Shown: positions 16,708 to 26,408 of the stretch, one piece after another | Position numbering within the stretch: position 1 is the first letter of the stretch | How the letters are laid out: every line of letters starts with the position of its first letter | Source of the DNA: Cupriavidus pauculus | Lineage (GTDB): Bacteria > Pseudomonadota > Gammaproteobacteria > Burkholderiales > Burkholderiaceae | Direction of reading: 5' to 3' | DNA length: 64,000 nucleotides | Assembly: GCF_008801835.1 (NCBI RefSeq) | Contig: NZ_VZOW01000014.1 | Location: forward strand, 62,001 to 126,000 | Program-made: the position numbers and the translations under genes | Notes under the pieces: model-generated | The model's database searches: none | Seen by the model: the letters and a program-made list of their open reading frames with translations, nothing else | Told to the model about the DNA's origin: nothing

Positions 16708-18213
16708 CTAATCGCCGAGCCGGATCCAGGTAGTTTTCAGGTCCTGGTATTTTTCCAGCGCGTGCAGCGACTTGTCGCGACCGAAGCCCGATTGCTTGAC
16801 GCCGCCAAACGGCACGGTGATATCGCCATCCATGTAGCAGTTGACCCACACCAGCCCGCTGCGCAGCTTGCGCGATACGCGGTGCGCGCGCGACAGGTCG
16901 GACGTCCATAAGCCCGCCCCGAGGCCATACGGCGAATCGTTGGCCATGCGCACCACCTCGTCCTCGGTGTCGAACACGGTCACGGCCAGCACTGGTCCGA
17001 AGATTTCCTCGCGCACAATGGTCAGCGCCTGCGACGGGCATTCGAAGATCGTCGGCTGCACGAACCAGCCGCCGCTGCCGCCACGGGCAGCCTGTCCGCC
17101 CGCGCGCAGCGTCGCACCTTCCCTGCGGCCCGCCTCGATATACGACATCACGCGATCGAACTGGCGCCCATCGACGATCGCGCCCATGGCCGAGGCCGGA
17201 TCGAGCGGATCTCCCGGCTGCATGGCGGCGGCATGCGCCTGCAGGCGCGTCAGGAAGGCTTCGTAGATGCCGCGCTGCACGTACAGACGCGATCCGGCGA
17301 TACAGATCTCGCCCTGGTTGTTGAAAATGCCGATGGCGGCGGCCAGCGCGGCGCGCTCAACGTCCGGGCAGTCGTCGAACACGATATGCGGCGACTTGCC
17401 GCCGCACTCAAGCCAGACCCGCTTCAGGTTGGACTGCCCGCTGTATTCCATGAAACGCTTGCCGGTGGCGGTCGACCCAGTAAAGGCCAGGCAATCGACA
17501 TCGGCATGGCGCCCAAGCGCCTGTCCCGCATCGGCGCCCAGCCCCGGCACCACGTTGAACACGCCCCGCGGCACGCCCGCCTGTTCGGCCAGCGCGGCAA
17601 GGCGGATCGCCGTCAGCGGCGATTGCTCGGCCGGCTTGAGCACCACGCTGTTGCCCGCAGCCAGCGCGGGAGCCACTTTCCAGCTTGCCATCAGCAGCGG
17701 ATAGTTCCACGGCACCACGGCGGCCACCACGCCAACCGGCTCGCGCGTGATGGTTGCCAGCACGTTGCTGTCGGTCGGCGCGATCTCGTCATAGACCTTG
17801 TCGATGCTCTCCGCGTACCAGGCGTAGGTGCGCGCCGCCTCGGGGATATCGTAGAGCATCGTGTCGGCGATGGGCTTGCCCATGTCGAGCGTTTCCAGCA
17901 GCGCCAGTTCGTCGCGATGCGTGTCGATCAGCGCGGCCAGCCGCAGCAGGACCGCCTTGCGCTCGCTGCGCGGCATGTCGCGCCACGTACCGGCATCGAA
18001 GGCGCGTCGCGCGGCGGCCACGGCGCGGTCCACATCGGCCGCACCGCAAGCCGGTACGCGCGCCAGCAGCGCGCCGGTGGCCGGGTTGATGCAGTCGAAT
18101 GTCGCGCCATCGGCGGCGCCCGTCCATTGCCCGTCGATATACGCCTGCGCGCCGATCTCTAGTGCGGCGGCCTTCGCCTGCCAGTCGCGCAGGGTGCCCA
18201 GTTCCTCGCTCAT
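16708..18213 (-). CDS. NAD(P)-dependent aldehyde dehydrogenase, PuuC-like
   Basis: A 501-residue aldehyde dehydrogenase: VVPWNYPLLMASWKVAPALA, GSTATGKRFME (cofactor), Glu269 in LECGGKSP and catalytic Cys304 in NNQGEICIAGSRL. The GEICIAG version and the C-terminal DLKTTWIRLGD resemble gamma-glutamyl-gamma-aminobutyraldehyde dehydrogenase. It is the last gene of the eleven-gene operon, and its ATG overlaps the stop of the amidohydrolase gene by 4 bp. It would oxidise the aldehyde formed after transamination of a diamine or omega-amino compound. Confidence 0.92.
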   Translation of the reverse strand: MSEELGTLRDWQAKAAALEIGAQAYIDGQWTGAADGATFDCINPATGALLARVPACGAADVDRAVAAARRAFDAGTWRDMPRSERKAVLLRLAALIDTHRDELALLETLDMGKPIADTMLYDIPEAARTYAWYAESIDKVYDEIAPTDSNVLATITREPVGVVAAVVPWNYPLLMASWKVAPALAAGNSVVLKPAEQSPLTAIRLAALAEQAGVPRGVFNVVPGLGADAGQALGRHADVDCLAFTGSTATGKRFMEYSGQSNLKRVWLECGGKSPHIVFDDCPDVERAALAAAIGIFNNQGEICIAGSRLYVQRGIYEAFLTRLQAHAAAMQPGDPLDPASAMGAIVDGRQFDRVMSYIEAGRREGATLRAGGQAARGGSGGWFVQPTIFECPSQALTIVREEIFGPVLAVTVFDTEDEVVRMANDSPYGLGAGLWTSDLSRAHRVSRKLRSGLVWVNCYMDGDITVPFGGVKQSGFGRDKSLHALEKYQDLKTTWIRLGD

Positions 18214-19463
18214 GCGTGCTCCTTGCCCGCTTGCGCCAGCATCGCGCCCAGCAGTACGTTGGCGCCGGCTTCCAGGTGTTCGGGCCTGGCGTCTTCCACT
18301 TCGTTATGGCTGATGCCGTCCTTGCACGGCACGAAGATCATCGCCGTCGGCGCTACGCCGGCGATATACACCGCGTCATGACCCGCGCCAGTCACGATGT
18401 CCTGATGGCTGTAGCCGCGGGCGCGGGCCTCGCTGCGTACATGCGCTACCAGTTCCGGCGCGAAAGGCGTCGGCGCGAAGTACTGCACATCGACGATCTT
18501 TACGTCGAGCGCGGCACCCGTGGTGGCGCCCTCCGCCAGCGCTGCACAAGCGTCGCGAAAACGCCTGTCCATCGCCTGCAACTGCTGCGCGTCCTGATGG
18601 CGCAGATCGACCGTGAAGGTGACGCTGCCCGGAATCACGTTGCGCGACGCCGGATGCACGTTGACCACGCCCACCGTGCCGCGGCCATGGGGTGCAAAGT
18701 CGTGAGCGATGCGGACGACTTCCTGCATCAGGTGCGTGGCGCCATACAGCGCATCGCGGCGCAGCGGCATCGGCGTCGGCCCGGCGTGCGCCTCCATGCC
18801 GGTCACGGTCACGTCGTACCAGCGCAGCCCCAACGATCCCGTCACCACGCCGATCACGTTGTCCTCGGCTTCCAGGATCGGGCCCTGCTCGATATGGGCT
18901 TCGAAATACGCGCCGACCGGACGGCCGCCCACGGGCAGATCGCCCGCGTAGCCGATCGCGCGGAGTTCGTCGTCGACGCGCTTGCCGGCCGTGTCGACAG
19001 CGTTCAGCGCCACCTCCAGCGGAAAGACGCCGGCAAACACGCCGGAGCCCATCATCACCGGCACAAACCGCGTGCCTTCCTCGTTGGTCCAGATCGCCAG
19101 TTCCAGCGGCGCCTCGGTCCGCGCGCCGTGATCGTTCAGCGTGCGCATCACTTCCAGCCCGGCCAGCACGCCAAAACAGCCGTCGAACTTGCCGCCGGTG
19201 GGCTGGGTGTCGATATGGCTGCCGGTCATCACCGGCGGCAGGCTGTCATCGCGGCCGGCGCGGCGGCCGAAGATATTGCCGACGCGGTCCACGGTCACCG
19301 TCAGGCCCGCATCGCGCATCCAGCCGGTCACCAGGTCGCGGCCCTGGCCGTCGAGTGCGGTCAGCGCGAGCCGCGCGTTGCCGCCCTTCGGCGTCGCGCC
19401 GATCGCGGCCAGATCCATCAGCGACTGCCACAGCCGCTTGCCGTCGATATGCAAAGTCGTCAT
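18210..19463 (-). CDS. Zn-dependent amidohydrolase, HyuC/AllC-like (M20)
   Basis: A 417-residue M20-family N-carbamoyl-L-amino-acid hydrolase or allantoate amidohydrolase relative. Dinuclear metal ligands are His83 (TGSHIDTQPTGGKFDG), Asp94, Glu129 (WTNEEGTRF) and His190 (EAHIEQGP), and the dimerisation-domain motif GMEAHAGPTPMPLRRDA is intact. The substrate class is N-carbamoyl or related N-acyl amino acids, such as beta-ureidopropionate. The frame is open to 19862, but ATG 19463 (MTTLHIDGKRLW) gives the family N-terminus. Its neighbours are deacylases, a transaminase and an aldehyde dehydrogenase. Confidence 0.9.
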   Translation of the reverse strand: MTTLHIDGKRLWQSLMDLAAIGATPKGGNARLALTALDGQGRDLVTGWMRDAGLTVTVDRVGNIFGRRAGRDDSLPPVMTGSHIDTQPTGGKFDGCFGVLAGLEVMRTLNDHGARTEAPLELAIWTNEEGTRFVPVMMGSGVFAGVFPLEVALNAVDTAGKRVDDELRAIGYAGDLPVGGRPVGAYFEAHIEQGPILEAEDNVIGVVTGSLGLRWYDVTVTGMEAHAGPTPMPLRRDALYGATHLMQEVVRIAHDFAPHGRGTVGVVNVHPASRNVIPGSVTFTVDLRHQDAQQLQAMDRRFRDACAALAEGATTGAALDVKIVDVQYFAPTPFAPELVAHVRSEARARGYSHQDIVTGAGHDAVYIAGVAPTAMIFVPCKDGISHNEVEDARPEHLEAGANVLLGAMLAQAGKEHA

Positions 19464-19479
19464 CGCTTGCTCCCGATGT

Positions 19480-20565
19480 TCATGCGATGGCCGGCGCGAA
19501 GCCAGCCAGGAACGATTCCAGCGCCATGCCGATGGCGTCGACCTCATAGCCGCCCTCCTGCACCACCACGGTTGGCACGCCCAGCGCGTGGATGCGTTCG
19601 CCAATGCTGCGATACGCATCGATGCCCACCTGCAGCACGCTGATCGGATCATGGCGGTAGGTGTCGAAACCGAGCGCAAGCACCAGCGCCTGCGGGCGGT
19701 AGTCGCGCAGCGCATCGAGCGCACTGTCCAGCGCGGACAGAAAACCCGCATCGGCCGTGCCGTGCGGCAGCGGAAAATTGAGGTTGTAGCCGTAACCCGC
19801 GCCGTGGCCACGCTCCGTGGCATAGCCGGTATAGAACGGGTAATACGCGCCCGGATCGGCATGCAGCGAAATCGTCATCACGTCCGAGCGTTGATAGAAA
19901 ATTTGCTGCGTGCCGTCGCCGTGATGGGCGTCGACGTCCAGCACCGCTACCTTGTCGAAGCGCTCCAGCAGCGTCTGTGCGGCAATGGCCGAGTTGTTGA
20001 CGTAGCAGAATCCGCTGGCCCGGTCGGCATGTGCGTGATGACCTGACGGCCGGCACAACGCATAGGCCATGCCGTTGCCGTCGTGCGGCGCGCAGACATG
20101 CCGCGCCGCGGCCACCGCGCTATGCGCCGAGCGCAGGATCGAGCGCCAGCTGTCCGGTCCCAGCGGGCAGCTCAGGTCGCCCAGGTAATAGCCAGCTTCG
20201 GCAATCACGCTGCCGGACGGACAAGGCCCGCGCCGCGTCTTGTCGACCCGGCCGTTGTAGTACGGCGAGAGATTGGGCAGCACCTCGATACCTGGGTCCA
20301 GCGTGGGCGACGCCATGGCCATCCAGCGCACGTGCGCAGTGGAAAGGAAATCGAGGTAGGCCGGACTGTGCACGGTTTCCAGCGGCGCACGGCCGTAGTC
20401 CGGGGGCGTGGCAAGCTCGATACCGCGGGCATCGAGCGCCCGCTGAAGCGCGGCGGCGCGAGCCGGCACATCGGTCGGCTCGCACAGCCGGCCTGCGCGC
20501 ATGAACTGCCGAGGCTGGTGCAGCAACTGGTCATCCGAAAAGAAGGCGCGCATTGTGGGATTCAC
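19480..20565 (-). CDS. histone-deacetylase-like amidohydrolase (acetylpolyamine amidohydrolase type)
   Basis: A 361-residue arginase/deacetylase-fold zinc amidohydrolase. The active-site His pair is 176-177 in RPSGHHAHADRASGFCYVNN; zinc ligands are Asp212 and His214 (DVDAHHGDGTQQ) and Asp301 (GFDTYRHDP); the late EGGYEVDA supplies the usual Tyr. The bulky N-terminal region with LSPYYNGRVDKTRRGPCP resembles acetylpolyamine amidohydrolases, which deacetylate N-acetylputrescine and N-acetylcadaverine. The operon context (GabT, PuuC-like dehydrogenase) supports an acylated amine substrate. Confidence 0.88.
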   Translation of the reverse strand: MNPTMRAFFSDDQLLHQPRQFMRAGRLCEPTDVPARAAALQRALDARGIELATPPDYGRAPLETVHSPAYLDFLSTAHVRWMAMASPTLDPGIEVLPNLSPYYNGRVDKTRRGPCPSGSVIAEAGYYLGDLSCPLGPDSWRSILRSAHSAVAAARHVCAPHDGNGMAYALCRPSGHHAHADRASGFCYVNNSAIAAQTLLERFDKVAVLDVDAHHGDGTQQIFYQRSDVMTISLHADPGAYYPFYTGYATERGHGAGYGYNLNFPLPHGTADAGFLSALDSALDALRDYRPQALVLALGFDTYRHDPISVLQVGIDAYRSIGERIHALGVPTVVVQEGGYEVDAIGMALESFLAGFAPAIA

Positions 20566-20591
20566 GAAAAAGGTTCTGGTGGATGGGCCGG

Positions 20592-22286
20592 TCAGTGCGA
20601 TTGCCGCGCCAGCGCGGCCGCGCGGATGCCTGACAGCGTCACGCCGGGCGCGATGCCATCGGGTTCGTAGCGCAGCTCGATCAGCGCCGGGAGGTTTTCG
20701 CGCGCGGCAAACTCCAGTGCGCGCGCAAAGGCGGGACCGAACGCCTCATCGTTGTCGACCACTTCGCCATGCCCGCGATACGCGCGGATCAGCTCGCTGA
20801 ATGCAGGATTGTCGAAGGTCAGCGCAATCGTGCGGCCCGGAAACTCGCGTTCCTGGTGGGCGCGGATCGTGCCCCACATGCCGTTGTTGAACACGAGGAT
20901 CACGATGCCGAGCCGGTACTGCATGGCCACGCCCAGCTCCTGCAGATTCATCTGGAAGCAGCCATCGCCCGCGTAGCAGACCACCGTGCGATCGGGCCGC
21001 TCGAGCTTGGCGGAAATCGCGGCGGGCAGCCCGTACCCCATCGATCCGACGGTTGGCGCCAGGCTGGTGCCCACGCCGTGAAAACGGTGATAGGTATGCG
21101 CAAACAGCGCGTAGTTGCCGGCGCCGACCGTGATGCACGCATCGGCCGGCACGTGGTCGCGCACGTGGCATGCCACGCGGTTCAGGTTCAACGCGCCCGG
21201 CGCTGCCTGGGGCGCCTGCCCGGCGCGGAAACTGGCGTGCGCCTCGGCCACCGCCGCGCGCGCCGGCGCCGTGGCGGGCGACAGTTGCGCGACGGCCGCC
21301 GCGAACGACACCACGTCGGCCGCGATCGGCAGCGTCGCGCGAAACACGCGGCCCAGCTCGTCGGGGTCGGGGTACACGTGCACCAGTTGCTGTTTGGGTA
21401 GCGGACTTTCGATCAGCGTGTAGCCCTCGGTCGTCGCCTCGCCCATGCGCGTGCCCACGGCGATCACCAGATCGGCATCGCGGATGCGCTGGCGCAGCGC
21501 GTCGGTCATGCCCCAGCCGACATGTCCGGCAAAGTTGGGATGGTCGTTGTCGAAGCATTCAAGCCGACGCCATGCCACGCCGACCGGCAGCGCGAACCGT
21601 TCGGCAAACCCCTCGATCTGCCGCAGCGCGGCGGGCGTCCAGCCCGATCCGCCCACCAACAGGAACGGCCGCTGCGCGCCGGCCAGCATCGTGCCCAGCC
21701 GATCGATCGACGCCGGCGTGGGCGCGCCGTACGCGCGTTGGTAGCGCGGCATGTCGGGCACGCTGGCCCGCCCCCACAACGTGTCCTCGGGCAATGCCAG
21801 CACCACCGGCCCCGGCCGTCCGCTGGTGGCCACCGCATAGGCGCGCGCGATGAATTCCGGAATGCGATCGGTGCGATCGATCTGCGCCACCCACTTCGCC
21901 ATCTGGCCGAACATGCGCCGGTAATCGATTTCCTGGAACGCCTCGCGCTCGTAGAAATCGTTGCCGACCTGGCCAACGAACAGGATCATCGGCGTGGAGT
22001 CCTGGAACGCGGTATGCACAGCGATGCTGGCATTGGTGGCGCCGGGGCCGCGCGTGACGAAGCACACGCCGGGCTCGCCCGTCAGCTTGCCGTAGGCCTC
22101 GGCCATGTAACCCGCGCCGCTTTCCTGGCGGCAGACGATCGGCGCGATGGCGTCGCGGTGCTCATTGAGCGCGTCGATGCAGGGCAGATAGCTTTCGCCG
22201 GGCACCAGGAATACGCGCCGCGCGCCGTGGATTCGCAGCTGGTCGACCAGGATCTGGCCGCCGTTGCGCTCGCGCAGCGTACTCAT
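20592..22286 (-). CDS. thiamine-diphosphate enzyme, acetolactate synthase-like
   Basis: A 564-residue ThDP-dependent enzyme with three domains. Catalytic Glu55 lies in CRQESGAGYMAEAYG, GPGATNASIAVHTAFQD is typical, and the ThDP/Mg motif is GDGCFQMNLQELGVA through NNGMWG. The central domain is of the FAD/ADP-binding type. It groups with acetolactate synthase/benzoylformate decarboxylase-like proteins of unknown substrate rather than with biosynthetic IlvB. The start overlaps the cupin stop by 4 bp. Its role in the operon is unclear: it could decarboxylate or ligate a 2-oxoacid left by the transaminase. Confidence 0.87.
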   Translation of the reverse strand: MSTLRERNGGQILVDQLRIHGARRVFLVPGESYLPCIDALNEHRDAIAPIVCRQESGAGYMAEAYGKLTGEPGVCFVTRGPGATNASIAVHTAFQDSTPMILFVGQVGNDFYEREAFQEIDYRRMFGQMAKWVAQIDRTDRIPEFIARAYAVATSGRPGPVVLALPEDTLWGRASVPDMPRYQRAYGAPTPASIDRLGTMLAGAQRPFLLVGGSGWTPAALRQIEGFAERFALPVGVAWRRLECFDNDHPNFAGHVGWGMTDALRQRIRDADLVIAVGTRMGEATTEGYTLIESPLPKQQLVHVYPDPDELGRVFRATLPIAADVVSFAAAVAQLSPATAPARAAVAEAHASFRAGQAPQAAPGALNLNRVACHVRDHVPADACITVGAGNYALFAHTYHRFHGVGTSLAPTVGSMGYGLPAAISAKLERPDRTVVCYAGDGCFQMNLQELGVAMQYRLGIVILVFNNGMWGTIRAHQEREFPGRTIALTFDNPAFSELIRAYRGHGEVVDNDEAFGPAFARALEFAARENLPALIELRYEPDGIAPGVTLSGIRAAALARQSH

Positions 22287-22582
22287 GCGAGGCCTCCACG
22301 CTTGATCTCGATTTCAACGAACACGCATTCGCCATCGTGCGCATTGATCACGTTGTGTTCGACACCGGCGGGTCGTGAATATGCCTGGCCGGCCACCAGC
22401 TGGCTGGTGATCTCGCCCTGCGGGGTCTGCAGCAGCAGCGCGCCGGTGGTCATCGGCACCACCACGTAGTCATGGCCATGGCGATGGTGTCCGGTTTCGG
22501 CGCCCTTCGCGAAGCGCCATTCGGTCACGATCACGCGATCGTTGTCGACCTGGACGGTCGGTACGGCTTGCGGTCGGGTCAT
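22283..22582 (-). CDS. small single-domain cupin
   Basis: A 99-residue cupin. The metal-binding motif 1 is HHRHGHDYVVVPMTTG (three His plus a later Glu position not obvious), and motif 2 is AGQAYSRPAGVEHNVIN with a His. It fits a stand-alone cupin of unknown function, perhaps a small isomerase, oxygenase or binding protein for an operon metabolite. It lies between gabT and the ThDP gene, overlapping the latter by 4 bp. Confidence 0.82.
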   Translation of the reverse strand: MTRPQAVPTVQVDNDRVIVTEWRFAKGAETGHHRHGHDYVVVPMTTGALLLQTPQGEITSQLVAGQAYSRPAGVEHNVINAHDGECVFVEIEIKRGGLA

Positions 22583-22604
22583 GGGTTGGTCCTTGGTCGG
22601 CGGA

Positions 22605-23867
22605 TCAGCGGGTCAGTACTTCGGCGAGGATGTCGAGGCCCTCGTCCATCACGGCGTTCTCGATCGTGAGCGGGAACAGGAAGCGGATAACGTTGCCGTA
22701 CACGCCGCACGACAACAGCAGCAAACCCTTCTCCAGCGCGCGGTTCTGCACGTCGCGCGTGAAATCAGCGTCGGGACTGCCGTCGGCGCGCCGGAATTCC
22801 ACGGCCACCATCGCGCCGATGCCCCGCACCTCGGCGATCTGCGGCACGCGCGGCTTAAGACTGTTGAGCCGCTCCGTCAGGCGTTCGCCCAGCGCGGCGC
22901 CACGGGCGATCAGGTTCTCCGACTCCAGCACGTCCAGCACGGCCAGCGCCGACGCCACGGCCAGCGGGTTGCCCGCATAGGTGCCGCCCAGCCCGCCCGG
23001 CGACGGCGCGTCCATGATCTCGGCCCGTCCGCACACCGCAGACAGCGGCATCCCGCCCGCCAGGCTCTTGGCCATGGTGGTCAGGTCCGGCGCTACGTCG
23101 TAGTGCTCCATCGCAAACAGCTTGCCGGTGCGGCCAAAACCGGTCTGCACTTCGTCGGCGATCAGCAGAATGCCGTGCTCGTCGCAGATGGCGCGCAACA
23201 TGCGCACGAACTCCGGCGGCGCCACATTGAAGCCGCCCTCGCCCTGCACCGGCTCGAAGATCATCGCGGCCACGCGGCGCGGATCGATATCGGCCTTGAA
23301 CAGATGATCGAGCGCGCGACGCGCGTCGTCGACGCTCACGCCGTGCAGCGCCGACGGATACGGTGCGTGATAGACCTCGCCCGGGAACGGGCCGAAGCCC
23401 ACCTTGTAAGGCGCCACCTTGCCAGTCAGCGCCATGCCCATCATCGTGCGGCCGTGAAAACCGCCCGAGAAGGCAATCACGCCCGGCCGTCCCGTGGCGG
23501 CGCGCGCGATCTTGATGGCGTTCTCGACGGCTTCGGCGCCGGTGGTGAAAAACGCCGTCTTGCGCGCCGAGCGGCCCGGTGCGCGCTGGTTGATTTTCTC
23601 GGCCAGCTCGATATAGCTGGCGTACGGCACGATCTGGTAGGCGGTATGCGTGAAGCGGTTCAGTTGTTCCTGCAGCGCGGCCACCAGGCGCGGATGGCGA
23701 TGGCCGGTGTTGAGCACGGCGATGCCCGCGGCAAAGTCGATATAGCGCTTGCCTTCGACATCCCAGATCTCGCTGTTCTCGGCGCGTTCGGCGTAGAAAT
23801 TGCACATCACGCCCACGCCGCGCGGGGTGGCGGCGTCCTTGCGGCGGACCAGTTCTGCGTTCTTCAT
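22605..23867 (-). CDS. gabT: 4-aminobutyrate aminotransferase
   Basis: A 420-residue class III PLP aminotransferase. The PLP region TTGAEAVENAIKIARAATGR and GGFHGRTMMGMALTGK are present; Asp238 (LLIADEVQTGFGRTGK) holds the pyridinium N; the Schiff-base Lys is 267 in TTMAKSLAGGMPLS. The overall sequence matches GabT/PuuE more closely than ornithine or beta-alanine aminotransferases. It would convert GABA or a related omega-amino compound plus 2-oxoglutarate to the semialdehyde and glutamate, feeding the aldehyde dehydrogenase of the same operon. Confidence 0.9.
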   Translation of the reverse strand: MKNAELVRRKDAATPRGVGVMCNFYAERAENSEIWDVEGKRYIDFAAGIAVLNTGHRHPRLVAALQEQLNRFTHTAYQIVPYASYIELAEKINQRAPGRSARKTAFFTTGAEAVENAIKIARAATGRPGVIAFSGGFHGRTMMGMALTGKVAPYKVGFGPFPGEVYHAPYPSALHGVSVDDARRALDHLFKADIDPRRVAAMIFEPVQGEGGFNVAPPEFVRMLRAICDEHGILLIADEVQTGFGRTGKLFAMEHYDVAPDLTTMAKSLAGGMPLSAVCGRAEIMDAPSPGGLGGTYAGNPLAVASALAVLDVLESENLIARGAALGERLTERLNSLKPRVPQIAEVRGIGAMVAVEFRRADGSPDADFTRDVQNRALEKGLLLLSCGVYGNVIRFLFPLTIENAVMDEGLDILAEVLTR

Positions 23868-23904
23868 GTGTATGGCTCCAGTGAATGCGTCAGGGACAAA
23901 GGCG

Positions 23905-25557
23905 TCAGGCGGCGGCGCGGATCAGCGTGGGGTCCCACGACTTGCCCGGAATGGCGTCGATCAGCCTGCGCGTGTAATCGTGTTCGGGGGCGTCAAAAAT
24001 CTGCGCGGGCGGACCGGACTCCACCACGCGGCCGCGATGCATGACGATGATGTGATGGCAGATCTGCGCGGCAACGCGCAGGTCGTGCGTGATAAAGATA
24101 AGCGCGATGTCGAGCTTCTTCTGCAGGTCGGCCAGCAGTTGCAGCACCTGGGCCTGAACCGAAACGTCGAGTGCGGAAACCGATTCGTCGGCGACCAGCA
24201 GCTTGGGCTCCAGGGCGAGCGCCCGCGCGATGCCGATGCGCTGGCGCTGCCCGCCCGAAAACTGGTTCGGATAGCGATCGAACGCCGAGGGCTCCAGCCC
24301 CACCAGTTGCAGCAGTTCGCGCGCGCGCTTGCGTGCATCGTCCAGCGGCACGCCGTTGGCGACCGGGCCGTCGGTGATGATGCGGCCCACCGTGTGGCGT
24401 GGATTCAGCGATGCAAACGGATCCTGGAAGATCATCTGCACATCGCGCCGGAACGGTCGGAACTGGCGCTCGGACAGCCGCGCGATGTCCTGGCCGTCGA
24501 ACAGCATCTGGCCGCCATCGACGCCGGTCAGCCGCAGCAGGCATTTGCCGATGGTGGACTTGCCCGAACCCGACTCGCCGACGATGCCCAGCGTCTGGCC
24601 GCGGCACACCTGGAACGACACGTCGTCCACCGCGTGCGTCACGCGTTTTTTTGAAAACAGCCCGCCGCCCGACACGTAGGTCTTGCGCAGGTTGCGCACC
24701 TTGAGCACGGTGGCGCCGGCATCGTGGCCGGCGTCCCTGGCGCGGCCGTGCGGCACGGCGCTGATCAGCCGGCGCGTATACGGATGCTGCGGATGTTCGA
24801 GCACCTGGCGTGCCGCGCCAATCTCCACCAGTTCGCCCTTTTCCATCACGGCCACGCGATCTGCAATCTCGGCCACCACGCCAAAATCGTGGGTGACGAA
24901 CATTACGCCCATGCCCTTCTCCGCCTGGATACGGCGGATCAGCCGCAGAATCTGGGCCTGTGTGGTGACGTCCAGCGCGGTGGTCGGTTCGTCGGCGATC
25001 AGCAGCTTTGGCTCCAGCGCCAGGGCCATGGCGATGACCACGCGCTGGCGCTGTCCGCCCGACAAGCGGAACGGATAGCTGTGCACCAGCGTGGCCGGAT
25101 CAGGCAGGCCGACGAATTCCAGCAGGTCCAGCACGCGGCGCCGACACGCATCGCCCGGATAGGCGCGATGCACGCGCATGACCTCGGCGATCTGGTCGCC
25201 CACGGTCATCACCGGGTTCAGCGCCGACAGCGGCTCCTGGAACACCATCGCCATGTCCTTGCCGCGCATGCCGAGCAAGGCGGACTCGTCCAGCGCCAAC
25301 AGGTCGCGCCCCTGGAACAGGATCTGGCCAGACTCGGGCTTCAGGTAGGTGGGCAGCAGGCCCATGATGGCGTTGGCGCTCATCGACTTGCCCGAGCCCG
25401 ATTCGCCCACGATGCACAGGATCTCGCCCGCGTGCAGGTCATAGGAGATATCGCGCACGGCGTGCGGACGGTCGCCGCCGCGCGGCAGCGCGATCGACAG
25501 GTTGCGGATCGACAGCAGCGGCTGGGGCGATTGCGGGGAATGGCTGGTTTGCGTCAT
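23905..25557 (-). CDS. fused double ABC ATPase of a peptide-type importer (DppD-DppF fusion)
   Basis: A 550-residue protein with two complete ABC ATPase domains joined in one chain. Domain 1: Walker A GESGSGKS at 51-58, signature LSGGQ at 166-170, Walker [13 protein letters not shown]. Domain 2: Walker A at 327-334, [20 protein letters not shown]. Each ends with the oligopeptide-type tail ([12 protein letters not shown] and [13 protein letters not shown]). The domestic arrangement is normally two genes (DppD, DppF); fusions such as GsiA are known. It powers the permeases encoded just upstream. ATG 25557 was chosen because the upstream open frame runs through the DppC gene. Confidence 0.92.
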   Translation of the reverse strand: MTQTSHSPQSPQPLLSIRNLSIALPRGGDRPHAVRDISYDLHAGEILCIVGESGSGKSMSANAIMGLLPTYLKPESGQILFQGRDLLALDESALLGMRGKDMAMVFQEPLSALNPVMTVGDQIAEVMRVHRAYPGDACRRRVLDLLEFVGLPDPATLVHSYPFRLSGGQRQRVVIAMALALEPKLLIADEPTTALDVTTQAQILRLIRRIQAEKGMGVMFVTHDFGVVAEIADRVAVMEKGELVEIGAARQVLEHPQHPYTRRLISAVPHGRARDAGHDAGATVLKVRNLRKTYVSGGGLFSKKRVTHAVDDVSFQVCRGQTLGIVGESGSGKSTIGKCLLRLTGVDGGQMLFDGQDIARLSERQFRPFRRDVQMIFQDPFASLNPRHTVGRIITDGPVANGVPLDDARKRARELLQLVGLEPSAFDRYPNQFSGGQRQRIGIARALALEPKLLVADESVSALDVSVQAQVLQLLADLQKKLDIALIFITHDLRVAAQICHHIIVMHRGRVVESGPPAQIFDAPEHDYTRRLIDAIPGKSWDPTLIRAAA

Positions 25558-25568
25558 GGGAGCGCTCC

Positions 25569-26408
25569 TTACTCGCCACGGCGGCGCAGTTGCGGGTTCA
25601 GGGCGTCGTTGAGCCCTTCGCCGATCAGGTTGATGGCCAGCACGGTCAGCAGAATGGCCACGCCGGGCCACACGCTCATCCACCATGCCTCGCGGATCAT
25701 CGTGCGCGCCGCGCCGATCATGAAGCCCCAGCTCATCATGTTGCGATCGCCCAGGCCCAGGAACGACAGCGCCGATTCGGTCAGGATTGCCGTGGCGACC
25801 ATGAACGATGCCGAGACGATGATGGGCGACATCGCGTTGGGCAGGATCTGCGTGACGATGATGCGCAGCGGACGCTGCCCGATCACCACGGCGGCCTGCA
25901 CGAATTCGCGCTGTTTGAGCGACAGGAATTCGCCGCGCACCAGCCGCGCCACGGGCGGCCACGACACCACCGAGATCGCGCCGACGATCGAATAAATCGA
26001 AGGATTGAAGATGGCCACGATCACCACGGCCATCGCCAGTTGGGGAATGGTCTGGAAGAACTCGGTCAGGCGCATTAGCGCGTCGTCGATGCGCCCGCCG
26101 CAATAGCCGGCCACGGCGCCCACCATGACGCCCAGCACCAGCGCCACGGCCGTCGAGATCACGCCGACCAGCAGCGACACGCGCGCGCCGTACAGCAGCC
26201 CGGCCGTGATGTCGCGCCCGAGCATGTCGGTGCCGAACGGGTAAGCCATGTCGGCAAACGGCTTCATCAGCGGATCGGCCACCATCAGCCACGGCGATTC
26301 CTCGTACAGCAGCGGCGCCACGAACGACACCGCCACCACGGCGGCCAGCAGCAGCAGGCCGATCACCGCGCCGTAATTGCGGCAATAGCGTTTGACGAAC
26401 GATTTCAT
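25569..26408 (-). CDS. ABC permease, DppC-like
   Basis: A 279-residue inner-membrane permease with about six helices. The N-terminal YCRNYGAVIGLLLLAAVVAV helix and the FGTDMLGRDITAGLLYGARVS segment are typical of DppC/OppC, and the EAA loop is EFVQAAVVIGQRPLRIIVTQILPN. It pairs with the DppB-like permease, whose stop it overlaps by 4 bp, to form the membrane channel for an oligopeptide-type substrate. Confidence 0.92.
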   Translation of the reverse strand: MKSFVKRYCRNYGAVIGLLLLAAVVAVSFVAPLLYEESPWLMVADPLMKPFADMAYPFGTDMLGRDITAGLLYGARVSLLVGVISTAVALVLGVMVGAVAGYCGGRIDDALMRLTEFFQTIPQLAMAVVIVAIFNPSIYSIVGAISVVSWPPVARLVRGEFLSLKQREFVQAAVVIGQRPLRIIVTQILPNAMSPIIVSASFMVATAILTESALSFLGLGDRNMMSWGFMIGAARTMIREAWWMSVWPGVAILLTVLAINLIGEGLNDALNPQLRRRGE